A stretch of DNA of 64,000 bases from Drechmeria coniospora (Eukaryota > Ascomycota > Sordariomycetes > Hypocreales > Ophiocordycipitaceae). The stretch lies in contig NC_054391.1 of assembly GCF_001625195.1 (NCBI RefSeq), positions 8,012,552-8,076,551 of the forward strand, in the 5' to 3' direction. Shown piece by piece: positions 35,564 to 47,777 of the stretch. Numbering within the stretch: the first letter of the stretch is position 1; every line of letters starts with the position of its first letter. The notes under the pieces were generated by a model. It did no database searches. It was not told the origin of the DNA and saw only the letters and a program-made list of their open reading frames with translations. Position numbers and translations under genes: made by a program.

Positions 35564-36439
35564 TAGTCTTTTGCCTTGTTGGCCTAGGAAGGTTACTGTA
35601 AGGAAATTTCTATTACTATTCTATAGCTACTATAGTAGCTTAAGTAGGCTGAGTTTAGTTTTCTTAGGTAGGGCGTATCTAGGCCTTCTTATTATAGGAA
35701 GAAGCTATACCTCTAGAAGTTAAGTAGGCTATATATTTTTCGGTTCGAGTTATATAGGGACTACTTAATAAGCGTTCCCCCTAATCCGTAGTATTGTATC
35801 CTACTAATAATATTGACTTTTAGTTTCGGAATATATAGTACCTCTTGTAGTATAAGAGTACTATAGGTTAGTAGATTAGTATTAATTAATATTATAAATT
35901 CTATAGTTCTAATTCCACTAGGGTATATTGGGCTACCTTTAGTAGTAATTAGTTTTGCCTAGGATTTTGCAATTAGTTGAAAAGTAGTAAACTTAGACCG
36001 ATTATTTACTAAATAGTAGGTTAAGCTAGTATTGTAGAGTAGGCCTATATAGTATATATTAGTATTAGTAATTCTTGCAATTTAGGTACGCAAGAGGAGG
36101 GGTAGTAGAAGTATATTGTACGGACTAGGGAATTAATTAAGCTATTAGTAATAGCAAAATGGGTACCAGTTAGTAACTAGGTAAGAGTACAAACTTAGTA
36201 GTACTAAATTATATAAATAAATGCGATTATTCTATTAAGTACAGTATAGGAGAAATAGGACTATTTATGTCTTGGAGGTAGTACCTTAACAACCTTAGGT
36301 TCCTGGGTCGAGACTATAACTACTATACTAATATACGTATATACGATCTATAATAACTTAGTGTACTTAAGTCGAGACCATAACTACTATACTAATATGC
36401 GCATATACGATTTGCAATAACCTAGTGTACCTAAGTCGA

Positions 36440-36611
36440 TATTATAGTATTGGGCTTAGCCCAATATAGGAGAACGAAGGGAACTAAGGGACCTACTAAA
36501 AGGAACGCATATAACTAGAAGCCCTAGTTGCTAAGTAGTTTTCCTATCCTTTAAGTCTTTTAATAAATATTATTAAGAGTCCTAAAGCAGTTACTTAGTA
36601 ACTTTATAATA
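36440..36611 (+). repeat. 5' LTR of Gypsy-D
   Basis: 172 bp, starting TATTATAGTATTGGGC (TG changed to TA) and ending TAATA; the same TTTAAAAAACTTTAC sequence follows as in Gypsy-C. Confidence 0.9.
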
Positions 36612-39600
36612 TTTAAAAAACTTTACTTATATTAGTTAAAAGGAAGGAAAAGCCTAACTATTATAAGTTAAAATAGATAAGGGGAAACCTAAAGAAATTA
36701 ACCTTTAGTAAGTTATAGAGGACTTTATAGTAAAAGTTTATATAGAGTTTAGCTGAATATATACCTAAATAGAAATATACTCTATCTAAATCTTAGCTCT
36801 ATAAAAGAATAAGTAGTAATAAGTATAGTAGGACCTAGGGTACTTATTGGCCTAACTAATAAATACCTTAATAATTAACCCCTAGTAGGAACGGACTAAG
36901 GATAAGTTAGGTATACTATAGGCCTATATTAAATATAAACTAATTCTAGTCGGGGACCTATATAATAGTAATAAGGGTACCTTTATAGCCTAGAAGTTCT
37001 ATATAAACCGTAAGCTCTAGGTAGATAGGGACTTTATTAAGTCCGCCTAGGACTAATAGATCTTTATTTAGTAAAACCTCTTAGCTAAAGTCTAGCAATA
37101 AGTTATAATATACTTTAAGGAAGGCTTCCGTATCGGTTATAATCCGTTTTAATTTCTAACGTACCTTAAATCGGCTTATAATAACCCCTACTACTAGTAA
37201 CTAGCGGTTATTAAACTAAAGGATATTAAGTAAGGGACGTTAAAGTTATTCCTAGTACTCCTTATATACTTTAAAGAGAAGCTTATACTAATAAGAGGGA
37301 TATATTAGCTTAGTAAGGTAAAACTTATAAAGCTCTATATTAGGCTAACTAAGAGAATAAGGGACTATATCCTTTAGTAAAGGACTATAGTAAATAACTA
37401 TAATAAGGTAGTTAATATATATAAATAAATTATATATAAAATATAATTATAATATATAAAGAATAAAATTAAGAACTAAAGTAGGCCCGGCTAAGGGATA
37501 GCTAGAGTAACCCCCTAACCTAATAAGAATAGCAATACACTAATATTAAGGGTTAATACGGTAGGCTCTAAGGCTACGGCTAGGCCTAGAGTAACTATAA
37601 CTAAACCGATAATAAAAATAAACTAGAGCTAAGGTAGGCCCTAACAGTAGGTAAAATAAGTTATATAAGAAGAAAGAAATAAGTATAAGGCGGTTAGTAT
37701 ATATATCTACTATAAGGAGGGAGGCTACTATATTTAATAATACCTATAATAAGCTATAATCCTATATACCCTAGGGATAAGTATTTAGGCCGCTTAGGAA
37801 GAAGAATATATTTATAAGGAATTAAAAACTAAGGAAAAAAAATAAAGCACCTTTAAGCTAAGTCTTATACAAAGGTATAAAGGGTTTATAGGTAAGCAGA
37901 CTATAAGGAACTAAGGGAATTAGGAAATTAAGTTTAAAAAAATTATACTAAGGATAAATAAACTACCCTTTCTTATTACTATACTTATAAATTCTATAAA
38001 ATTCCTTAATATTTAAATTAATAGTAGCTATAACTACTATAGGGCTATTAGTAAAAGGATAGCCTAATACCTATAATTTAAGCTTATCCCTCTTTTAATA
38101 AAATAACTACTTTAAATAGCTATTATAATATTTTAGCAGAATATAGGTAATACCCTTACCTACCCTATAATAACTAATATAATCCGTATAATAATTAATA
38201 TAAATAGCTAAAAGAGCTTAATACTCCTATACGTTATCCTAGACCTAAGTCGAAACGCTATACTAAGTCTACTATAGATAGAATACTAATAAGTTACCCT
38301 AAACGCAATAGATCGGACCCTTATAATTAGGGCAGTAGGTAACTAAATTATATAAGTAAATAATATCCGCCCTTCTAATAAGTCCTAGGAGGTATACCTT
38401 ATACTAGTATAAACCTTTTTATAAAAATAATAGGAAGTACTAATAGTAATAAGCTTATAAAAAATAGTAATAAAACTATAAACAATAGTACTATAAATAC
38501 CTAAAAGTATAAATATAATAGTAATAGCCCTACCTACTCTTCCGGTAGCCCTTTAGGACTATACTAATCTCTTTAATAAGGAATAAACCTTAGGCCTACT
38601 ACTATACTAAGGCTCCTAGGACTACTATATCTAACTATAATAAAACAATAAGGAAGAAATACTATAACTACCCTAAGGCCTACTATACAATTTACTATAA
38701 GATTAACTACTTAAAGTCTATAAATAAATTATAAACTTACTAAATAAGGGATAGATATAGGTAAGTTTATTAGTAGTAGTAGTACTAATACTACTTACTA
38801 AAAAAGAAAATAAAGAATAAAAACTATATATAAACTACTAAGCCTTAAATAAAATTATATAATAGGATTACTACTTACTTTTACTAGTTAAAGAAATACT
38901 ATACTTACTCTTAGGGGTATATTAGTTTACTAAACTAAATATATAAGTAGTATTCTATAAGTTATATATAGCGCTAGGAGATAAACTACTTATAGTATTC
39001 TATATATAATTTAATTTATTTAAATAGTTAGTCTACCCCTTTAGTTTAGCTAAAGTACTAGCTTTATTCTAAAAATATATTAATAAGGTATTATAGGATA
39101 AATTAAAGGAGTAAGTTATAGCCTATTAAAATAATATTTTAATTTATACCTTTAGATTAAAGGCTAACTACCTTACTAAGGTTAGGGAAATCCTTAAGTA
39201 GCTTTAGGCAGCCGGTCTATACCTAAATCTTAATAAGTATATATTTGCAATAATAAAAGTTAAATACCTTAGGTTTATTATTTAAGTAAGTATTAAGGTT
39301 AGGCCTAACCTAGCGAAAATTACTATAATTTAAGAATAGTAACTACTTACTAAGGTAAGGGGGATTAAGAGCTTCCTAGGTTTTATAAACTTCTACTATA
39401 AATTTATTTTTAATTTTATAAGCCTTATAGAATTACTTATAGCCCTTATAGGGAGGGGTATACTATTTTACTAATGACCTAAAGAAAATATATCCTTTTA
39501 ATCCCTTAAGTATACCTTTTCGTTATACCTAATTCTAGTATAATAGGACCTAAATAGAAAGACTTTCGTTAAGACTAATTGCTTAAGTAAGGTACTAGGT

Positions 39601-41940
39601 GGATACCTCTTGCAAATTAATAGTAAAGGGGTCCTATAATTAGTAGCCTACTACTTAGCTAAACTTATACTAGTAAAAAGGAATTATATAATTTACAATA
39701 AGGAACTCCTAATAGTTATTAGCTATCTTAAGGTATAGTTAGTAGACCTATAAGGTATTATAAAACTATTTATTATTTTAATAAACTATAAGAACCTTAA
39801 ATACTTTACTAAACTATAAAGGATATTAAAACAATAGGTATAATAGGTAAAAGTCTTTATAAACTTTAATTACTTACTATAATATAGACTAGGCTTATAA
39901 GTATAACGGCTAAATATACTCTTATATTAGGAATAAAATAAAAAGAACGTACTATACTTAGGATAAATACTTTAGCTAGTATTAATCTCTATACTATAGG
40001 AGGTACCTAAAGGCTAACCTATATAAGAAGGTCCTAACGCTTAGGATACCTAAAATATAGTAATTATAAATATAGAAATAAATTAGGTAAATATAGGAAC
40101 AGACTAGGCCTAGGCCAGCTATAAAGTACTAAGCGCCTAAAATACAATAGCTATAAATATAGGGGCGGACTAGGCCTATCTAAAGACAAAAGGGGGATAA
40201 GGAGCTATTAATATATCCTAATTACTTTTAGTAGTATAGGAATAAATAGAAAAGAAGATACTATTTTTATAAAATATATTTACTAACTAACTACTCTTCC
40301 TAGAACCCTACCTATAAGAATTATAGGACTAAGCGTTATAAAACAATATAATATATAAAGCTTAATAATAAGTAGTTATAATAGGTATACGGAAATTCCT
40401 AGTAAAAGTAAAAACAAAGAATAAATAGCTAATTATACTATTAGTACCTATAGCGCAATATACTATAGGGAACGCCTATAGTTACTAGCCTAGGAACTAT
40501 TAATAATATAAATAATACAATAGGTATATAAATTACCTATATCGGGCTACTTAAGTTAAAATAGAATATTTTAAGTACTTTAGCGGAACTTTTACTAGAA
40601 TAATATATTATAGGATATAGTATAATATATTTAAAATTACTACTACTACTAGAGCTATAAGAGCCGTCTATAGAGATAGGGACTCCTATAACTAATCCCT
40701 CCGCTAGACTATTATTAAAAGTAAATATTAATTAACTTTATAACTAACCTATTAGTATAAAATAATAAGGACCCCTAATTCTTAATAGTTATTATAAACT
40801 ACCTTTCTAAATTTATCTAACTAAAGGCAATAACTATAATAAGTATAAAGGCTTATATAGAATAGTTTAAGACCTATTAGTAGTAATTTAAGGGTTTTCC
40901 TACCTAAATTATAATAAATTAGGAATTAAACTAACTTAGTAAGTTCTAAATATCCCTATACTCCCTTATTAGTACGGAATAACTCTTATTAACTTTATAC
41001 TACCCCTAAATAAATAGGGATACCGAAAGGGTAAATTAAAAAATTTAAGCTACCCTATGGATCTTAATCTTATTTAAGTAATTCGACTAACCGGCCTACC
41101 TAACTACCTACTAACTTACTCTAAATAATAGGGAGTCTTTAGTTATAGGAGTTAGCCTAAATAAGCTATTATTAAGCTATAAAATTAATATAATACCTAG
41201 GGTAAAGGATAACTAAGTAAGCGTAATAATACTAAAAGGGAGGGCTATTACTTTCCTATAATACCTAAGGGAAGGAATAAAAATTATATAAGTAGCTATT
41301 ACCTTTATATAATAACGCTTATATAAGTTAGTAGTAGCTTTAGATTGCTTAGTAAAGAAGTTTTAAGTAAGTAATAAGGTCTAGCTTAGCCTTAGATATA
41401 TTAAAACTAATAAGCTATACAAAAAGCTAAACTAAGTAGCTTTTAAGTTTATAGTACTAGTAGTACTAATACTACTTATAGTAATACTAAATATTCCTTA
41501 GGGCTTATACCCTACCTTCTATATAGACCTTATTAAAAGGGCAGTAAATAACCCCTTACCTAGTTAGGTAGTATAGGATTTAGAACTAGGCCTACTATTA
41601 ATCTAAAATAAGAATAGTACCTTACAAAAGGAATACTAAGTTAAATATATCCTTATAATAAGGGGGGCCTAAGGCTAAGGGGGATAATATAATACCCTTA
41701 TAAAATAAATAGGTTATAAATAACTAACCTAGGAACTAATAAAGGCCTTAGTATAAACAAAAGCTCTAAATAAATTTATACAGTAATAGGGAGATCCCTA
41801 TATAAACGGTAGAGTATAAGTAAGCTATAAAATAAAATATAAAATTTTAAATATACTAAAGGAAAAAACTAACCCTAAAGCGCCCCTAATAAGGGCCCGA
41901 CCTAATACTACTACTATAAATATATAATAGCCGTACTACT
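36612..41940 (+). pseudogene. Degenerate gag-pol of Gypsy-D
   Basis: Collinear with Gypsy-C: gag segment near 37000-37130, RT with the YLDD box changed to NN and an added stop (about 39121-39150), RNase H KELLIVIS (about 39699-39730), integrase in 40000-41500 and chromodomain at about 41632-41790. Sense-strand stops sit mostly at expected Gln and Trp codons. No frame longer than about 60 codons survives on the plus strand. Confidence 0.82.
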
Positions 41941-43406
41941 TAGACTTATTAGTCTCTATATCCTTCTTACTCTTATCCTCCTTAATATCCTCCTTAGGGA
42001 GGGTCTTAAAACTATCCGTTATAGTACTTAGGTAGAGGCGGAATATAACTAAAAGGGGCAAGAGCAAGAGTATAAAATAAAGGTACTAAGTAATATAGGT
42101 AATATAAGGGGTAAAGGCAATAAGGTAGTACAATAAAGTTATATTATCTATATAGGATAAATACAAACTACTACTATTATAGGTAATATAGGGAGTAAAG
42201 GGGGTAGAATAGTATAATAAGGGGGAACTATTTATATAAAACTTATATAACTTATATATATTATAGTATATTTTGGCTAAAGTAGCTACTAACTTAGTAC
42301 TAACGCCCTCCTATACCTACTAATAGTAGGCAAGACTATATACGTTACTCTAAATACCCATTAGGGCCCGAGCTACGCCCTAAGCAAATACGCTAAGCTA
42401 TACGCTCGGTACGCTACCGGAATAACTATTAGCCTAAGTTAGGGTTAAGGCATTAGCAGTAAGGATAAAGGCGCAATTCGGGTTATTATTATTAATAGCA
42501 GTAGGGGGGGAGATAATACCTAGTATAAGGGTAAGGGTATAAGTAGGGCGTATAAGGGCAGGCTCTATCTTAGCTAAGGCTAGGGTATAAGCCTAAACCT
42601 AGCCTAAGGCTAGAAATTTAGGTAAGAGGATAATATAAGTACCCGGTATAGTTCTAACCTTAGGGCAGGCCTTAACTAGGATATAGATATTATACTAGGC
42701 ATAAGTACAAAGGTCGCACAAAGCGCAATACAGCTAAGGGCATACAGTAAATAAATACAGTACCTAAACGCACTTAGCATATATATATACGTACGTATAG
42801 TAACTAATACTATAGCCCAATATATAGTTATTACGGCCGCTAGTAATAAGGCAATTAACGCAAGGGAGGTATATTCCGTATACCTCCTCTAGAGGTATAA
42901 ACTCCTTATTAAAGGAATTACCCTCTACTAAGTATTTACCTAGGGTACAGTAACGGTCTAACTTATTAGTATAATAGCTGTAATACAGGCCCGAACCGTA
43001 TCTAGGGGGGGGGAAGAGAGTACCTATAGCAGTAGATATAATAGTAGTAGTAGTAACGAAAAGGTAAATAAGTCCTCTATAAGGGAGGAGCAATAGCAGT
43101 AAGAGTAGGATTAATAGTTCCTATTATTACTAGCTTATTAGCCAACGGCCCAAAGGATATACAGAACGGCCCCAATAAGAAAGTAGCAACCTACCTTATA
43201 AGGAGGTATAATAATAATAGAGGAGCAAGCGCAATAAGAGGCAGTAAAAGAGTTAACAATAAATCGTACGGTAAGAAGCTAGAAAATAAATAGGTATAAT
43301 AGTTAAAGGAAAAAGGAACAATAAAGCATAATAAGAAGGGAACGAAAAGAGCAATAAAGAAAATAATAAGAGGGAAAAGTAAGGTAACGCTAGGCGCCTT
43401 AGGCAC
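41938..43406 (-). pseudogene. Antisense open-frame region in the 3' part of Gypsy-D
   Basis: Homologous to the antisense region of Gypsy-C. The best-preserved minus frame (42764-43093, 109 codons) contains LDRYCTLGKYLVEGNS and YLPCVNCLITSGRN; a second (43191-43406, 71 codons) is strongly hydrophobic. The block around RYC-LGKYLVEGNS and LPCVNCLI is preserved in frame between C and D while the sense strand is full of stops. Function unknown. Confidence 0.45.
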
Positions 43407-43700
43407 TTAGGGAACACCTAAGGAGGGGACAAAGTAGGGTAGAGTTAGTTACTTTAGGTACCTAATAAATACCTAGGGAGGGGCTAAGGTAGGGTAGAGT
43501 TAGTTACTCTAGGCAACTAATAAGCTCCTAATAGGGGACAATATAGGGAGGAGGCTACGCGCACTTAGTACCTAACGAATACCCGAAAAAAAAAAAAATT
43601 TTTTTAGGAGGAGCTACAAATTAGGAAGCTAGCCTAAGGAAGGGTAGGTTAGCTATAGCTATAGCTAGACTTTACTTTAAACAAGTAGAGCAAGACAGTA

Positions 43701-43872
43701 TATTATAGTATTAGGCTTAGCCCGATATAAGAGAACAAAGGGAACTAAGGGACCTACTAAAAGGAATATATATAACTAAAAGCCCTAGTTACTAAGTAGT
43801 TTTCCTATCCTTTAAGTCTTTTAATAAATATTATTAAGAGTCCTAGAGCAGTTGCCTAGCAACTCTATAACA
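43701..43872 (+). repeat. 3' LTR of Gypsy-D
   Basis: 172 bp, starting TATTATAGTATTAGGC and ending CTATAACA. Confidence 0.9.
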
Positions 43873-46196
43873 GTTAAGACTATAATTACTATACTAATAT
43901 ACGTATATATAAGCCTATTAAGTTAGGTAGCCAGTCTATTATACCGTACAGTAGGTTACCTACTTAGTCGTATTCGTACGGTAAGTTACCGGCTTAGTTA
44001 TCCCTATACTATAGTTTAAATTGCTAAGAGTAGTACTCTTAGCTAGTAACAGCTAGTAGTCTTTAGGAGAATATTAATTAGTATTCCGATTAATTAACTC
44101 TAGTAGTCAACTAACTACTATATATATAGGTTAGGTTATAGTAGTAGGTTAGCTAGTAGTAGTACTACCAGTAGTCGCTCTAAGTCGTAGTTCGGAAAAG
44201 TAGTATATTATATACTATTAGTTAACTCTATATACATACTAATACTTACAGTATAGTATAGTATATTTACTAGTAGTAGTACTCCTAGTAGTTACTACTA
44301 GTAGTAGTAGCAATAGGATAGTATCCTATTTAGGTAGTCTTACTAGTATAAATACTAGTATTTTTAATACCCCCTCTATTTAGCTAGTATAACTACTACT
44401 AAATAGGGATCCCTTAGAGACCTAGTAGGCTAAGGTAGTATTGGAAGAGATTAGCGGTAAGGGCCTTAGTAAGGCCGTTAGTAGGCATAGACTTAGTATT
44501 TAGGTAACTAATTTTGGCTAATCCGTTTGCTGCTTCTTACCGAATATACTGGAACTTTAGCAGTATATACTTTGTTCGGTTATACTAATTAGGGTTATTG
44601 GCATTAGAGATAAATCTATTATTATTGTATAGAAGTAGAATAGGCTTCTTAAGACCCTTATTTATTTCTATAAATAGACTATCTAGCTATTTAAGTTCCC
44701 GAATAGCTTTTAGTAGGGCATCCAATTCTACCTTTACAGTAAAAAGAGCAATAGTATTAGCCTTTTTTAATTTCCAGTAGATTAGTCTACCTACTAGGGT
44801 AAAGAGGTACCTATAGGTAGACTTAAAAGAATCTAAGTTATATATAAAGTCGCTATTAAAAAATCTAAGTAGGTTGGGTACTATAGACTTAGACTAGTAG
44901 TAAATAGCTAGGTCTATAGTTCCTTTTAAAATATCGAAGGAGGTTCTTACCGGCTAATAGCTATAGACTAAAAGCCTAGTACATATACCGAGATAGCTAT
45001 TGGATTGCAAAGGCTATATTTAGTCGGGTTAGTAGTATAAGGTATATTAAAGTCCCTACTATCTATTGGTATACTAGTTGGTCGGTTGCGGATAAGGGAG
45101 CAAGGGGTATTATAATAGCCTGCTCAAGTACTCCTAGCTGTAGCGGTATTACTACTGCCTTAGCCTCCTTTAACCTAAATCGGGTTAGGGCTTCCTTAAT
45201 ATACCCTTTTTGGCTAAGGGTAATACCCTTAGTCGTTTAACTAATCTATACGCCTAAGAAGAAGGCGGCCTATTTATAGTCTTTAATTAGGTAAACCTTA
45301 TATAGTTATTATTTCAACCTATTAATATATATAAGGTTTAGTCCAATAAGTAGGCAGTTGTTAACGTAGCTAACTATATAAGTACTAGTAGTACTGTTAT
45401 AGTAGATAGCCGGATTAAATACAAGAGGGCTATATCCATATTATTATAGTAGTTTGGTAAGTACCTCCTACTACTCTCTAGGTCCCTATTTTAGGCTATA
45501 GAGTGCCTTTTTTAAAAGGATACCTTATTTAACTACTGGGTTATAGCCTAGCTTAGCTAGTAGCTTAGCTAAATTATTAGTTTTATTAAGACTAATAAAT
45601 ACTTTTAGTCCCTTGGGAATTTTAAGATAATTAACTTCGGGTAGCTTACTATTTAGGAAAGTACTAATAAAGTTAATCTATTTAACGTACTAGTTGTTTT
45701 AGGCAGCTAGGGCTAGTAGTATCCTTTAGGTAGGTAGAATACTAATAGTTGCAATAGTCTCTAGGTAATTAAGGCCTTTAATTTATATAAATCCCTTAGC
45801 TACTAGTTGTACCTTAAATTTAATAGGGTTATTTTGCTAATCCTTTTTAACTTATAGTATAAGTCGGCTTTTTAGAAGTTACCTACTAGTTAGTATTTCT
45901 TAAAGGGGGATAAAATAAAATACCCCTGCCTAAATAAGTTCTGGAATTCCGAGAATATAGTACTTATCTACTAGTCTTTGTTGTCTAACTTAAGTACTTA
46001 CTTCCAGCTAGTAGGCTTACTACTATTTAGTAGTTGCTTTGCCTTAGCTTAGTATTATAGGTCCTGGATCCAATACGCTAGGTTAAGATCTATTGGGTTA
46101 GGGTTGTCTTTTAGTTCTAGTGCATCTGGAAGAGAGGTATCTAGTAGATCCTCTATTGGCTAAGCCAGGACCCCCTCTGTTGCGCTAGTCCTATTA

Positions 46197-46432
46197 GGAC
46201 TAGTTAGTCCGTTGGCTTCTTGCAACCTACTGGTCCTAGTAGGACTGGTAGGTCTACTAGTCCTAGTAGGACTAGTAGGTCCGTTGGTTCCTTGCAACCT
46301 ACTGGTCCTAGTAGGACTAATAGGTCTACTAGTCCTAGTAGGACTAGTAGGTCCGTTGGTTCCTTGCAACCTACTAGTTCTAGTAGGACTAGTAGGTCTA
46401 CTAGTCCTAGTAGGACTAGTAGGTCCGTTGGC
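46197..46432 (-). repeat. 72-bp minisatellite in the Copia-B integrase-RT linker
   Basis: Just over three 72-bp units (24 codons each), more regular than in Copia-A. Each has two CTAGTAGGACTAGTAGGTC-type halves and one CCTTGCAACCTA spacer. It stays in frame with pol on the minus strand. Confidence 0.88.
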
Positions 46433-47667
46433 CCCCTTTGTCTCCCTAGGTGTTAGGGGACTAGAGGTATTTTGCAAAATATAGTCTTCTATCTTAATTT
46501 CCCCCTCTAACTTTAGTCCTTAAAGACTAGGACTTAGTAGTCGTTAAAGTCCTTAAGAGATAGGGCCAATACCTTCTAGGACTTTTAGGAAGGTAGTTTT
46601 TATAACTGCCCTTCTAGAAGGTATATATACAAAGTATGTTTTTAAACCTAGTATTGCTAGTAGCCTTACTAGTTCTATGCATTGTACTAATTTAGTACTT
46701 TGGATCCGTTTCTGGTAAGGGATTAGGACTTTACAGTAGGCACCAATAGCCTTATAGGCTGTAAGGTTTAGTAGTATTTTTAGCCCTTGTAACTCCTGCT
46801 TAAGCAATTGGTAGGGGCTTAAATCCCTATTAGTAATTGCAGTATAGTTAACTAGGTTAACTATAGCAGGAAGTATAGCAGACCAAAGGAATAGTAGGAG
46901 GCCAGCCTAAATTATAGTTACTTATAGTCGGTCCAGAATAACGTATATAAACCGTTCGGTAAGTCCGTTTTGTTTAGGGGTATATAGGCAAGACGTATCG
47001 AATAGTATTCCTTTAGTACCCAACTAGTCCTATAGCAATATATTAATTTTAGGACCTTTATTAAAAAATAGCCTTTTTGGGTAACGGCTATAGTATATTT
47101 TTAGGCTTTAAAAGAAGTTCTTTATAGCCTGGAGAACTATTGGTCCTTCCTTATTAGGTAGGATATATACCTAACGGAATTGGGATTTTCGATCGATAAG
47201 TATTAGTCCAATAGACTTCCGAATATAGGATATAGGTTTAATCCCGAATATATCCCCTTCGATTAAGTTAAGTATATAGTTTGGATCCTTAATTGGATCC
47301 CTTAACTATCGTTTGGTAGATTTTGCCTATATATAGGTAAGGTATTAAAAATCGGTAACCTTAATAGACGAAAAGTTAAGTAACCTACTAGTAATTTTAC
47401 TAGTCTTTTTCAGAAGTAGTAGACTAATATATCCTAGACGGATGTACTAGATACCTGCTTATTGCAATAGTCTTTAGTAAGACTAGTTGCTGGATTCCGT
47501 ACTAGTAGTTGGAATAGCCTGTTCCTCGGTACTAACAGTAGGGACTACTAGTAGGTCTGTTGCCTCTATAGGGATTAGGTCCTCTATAGGGTCTTTGTAT
47601 AGGGTAGCCTTAGTAAGGTCCCTTGAATTAGCCGAACTAGTAGTTGGGCTAGGACCTGGTCCTAGTT

Positions 47668-47777
47668 TAGGTCCCGGTCTAGGTACTGGACTAGGTACCG
47701 ACCTTGGTACCGATTTAGGTGCCGACCTAGGTACCGATCTAGGTGCCGACTGGGGTACCGATCTAGGTACCGACTAG
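47668..47777 (-). repeat. 12-bp minisatellite (SVPR) in Copia-B
   Basis: About nine 12-bp units of the CCTAGGTACCGA type, shorter than the Copia-A tract, with the same flanks on both sides. Confidence 0.85.

Larger units (their letters stand above)
32135..36072 (-). pseudogene. Copia-A pol (integrase, RT, RNase H), degenerate
   Basis: On the minus strand, from right to left: PR/linker with SVPR repeats (35310-35563), integrase (about 34300-35090, with ENPDY-xLN-IEGD type sequence), a TSPTRTSR linker (33928-34112), RT with YVDD now reading YIND (about 33115-33150), and a C-terminal RNase H whose end reads like LTKALTA before the stop (about 32200-32260). Stops occur in all frames. The 5' part (gag) lies beyond Copia-B at 50994-52121. 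Confidence 0.85.
36440..43872 (+). mobile_element. Full-length Ty3/Gypsy chromovirus (Gypsy-D)
   Basis: 7433 bp with two 172-bp LTRs and a TSD that reads GTCGA on the left (36435-36439) and GTTAA on the right (43873-43877), two transitions apart. Same domain order and length as Gypsy-C without its TRIM. Inserted in Copia-B's 3' LTR, so it is one of the youngest large insertions, yet it is also heavily mutated. Confidence 0.92.
36073..44369 (-). repeat. 3' LTR of Copia-B, split by Gypsy-D
   Basis: Left piece 36073-36439 and right piece 43878-44369; together 859 bp, exactly the length of the 5' LTR. This LTR type has repeats of a block with GAGACTATAACTACTATACT and ends in TTTTTAATA. Confidence 0.9.

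Noticed and set aside
35240..35566. Plus-strand frame of repeated Leu-Gly-Thr-Asp, possible secreted repeat or ice-binding-like protein
   Set aside because: Antisense of the SVPR linker in copia pol; no start context or signal peptide, and the repeat is fully explained by the 12-bp unit.
44598..44780. Plus-strand open frames of about 60 codons at 44598-44780 and 62566-62757
   Set aside because: Antisense to the same RNase H region in two copia copies; homology reflects the element, not a plus-strand gene.
46212..46484. Hydrophobic LVLVGLVG frames on the plus strand (also 33869-34171, 55982-56224 and 60463-60771), possible membrane proteins
   Set aside because: Antisense of the TSPTRTSR linker minisatellite of copia; they appear in every copia copy in the same relation to pol.
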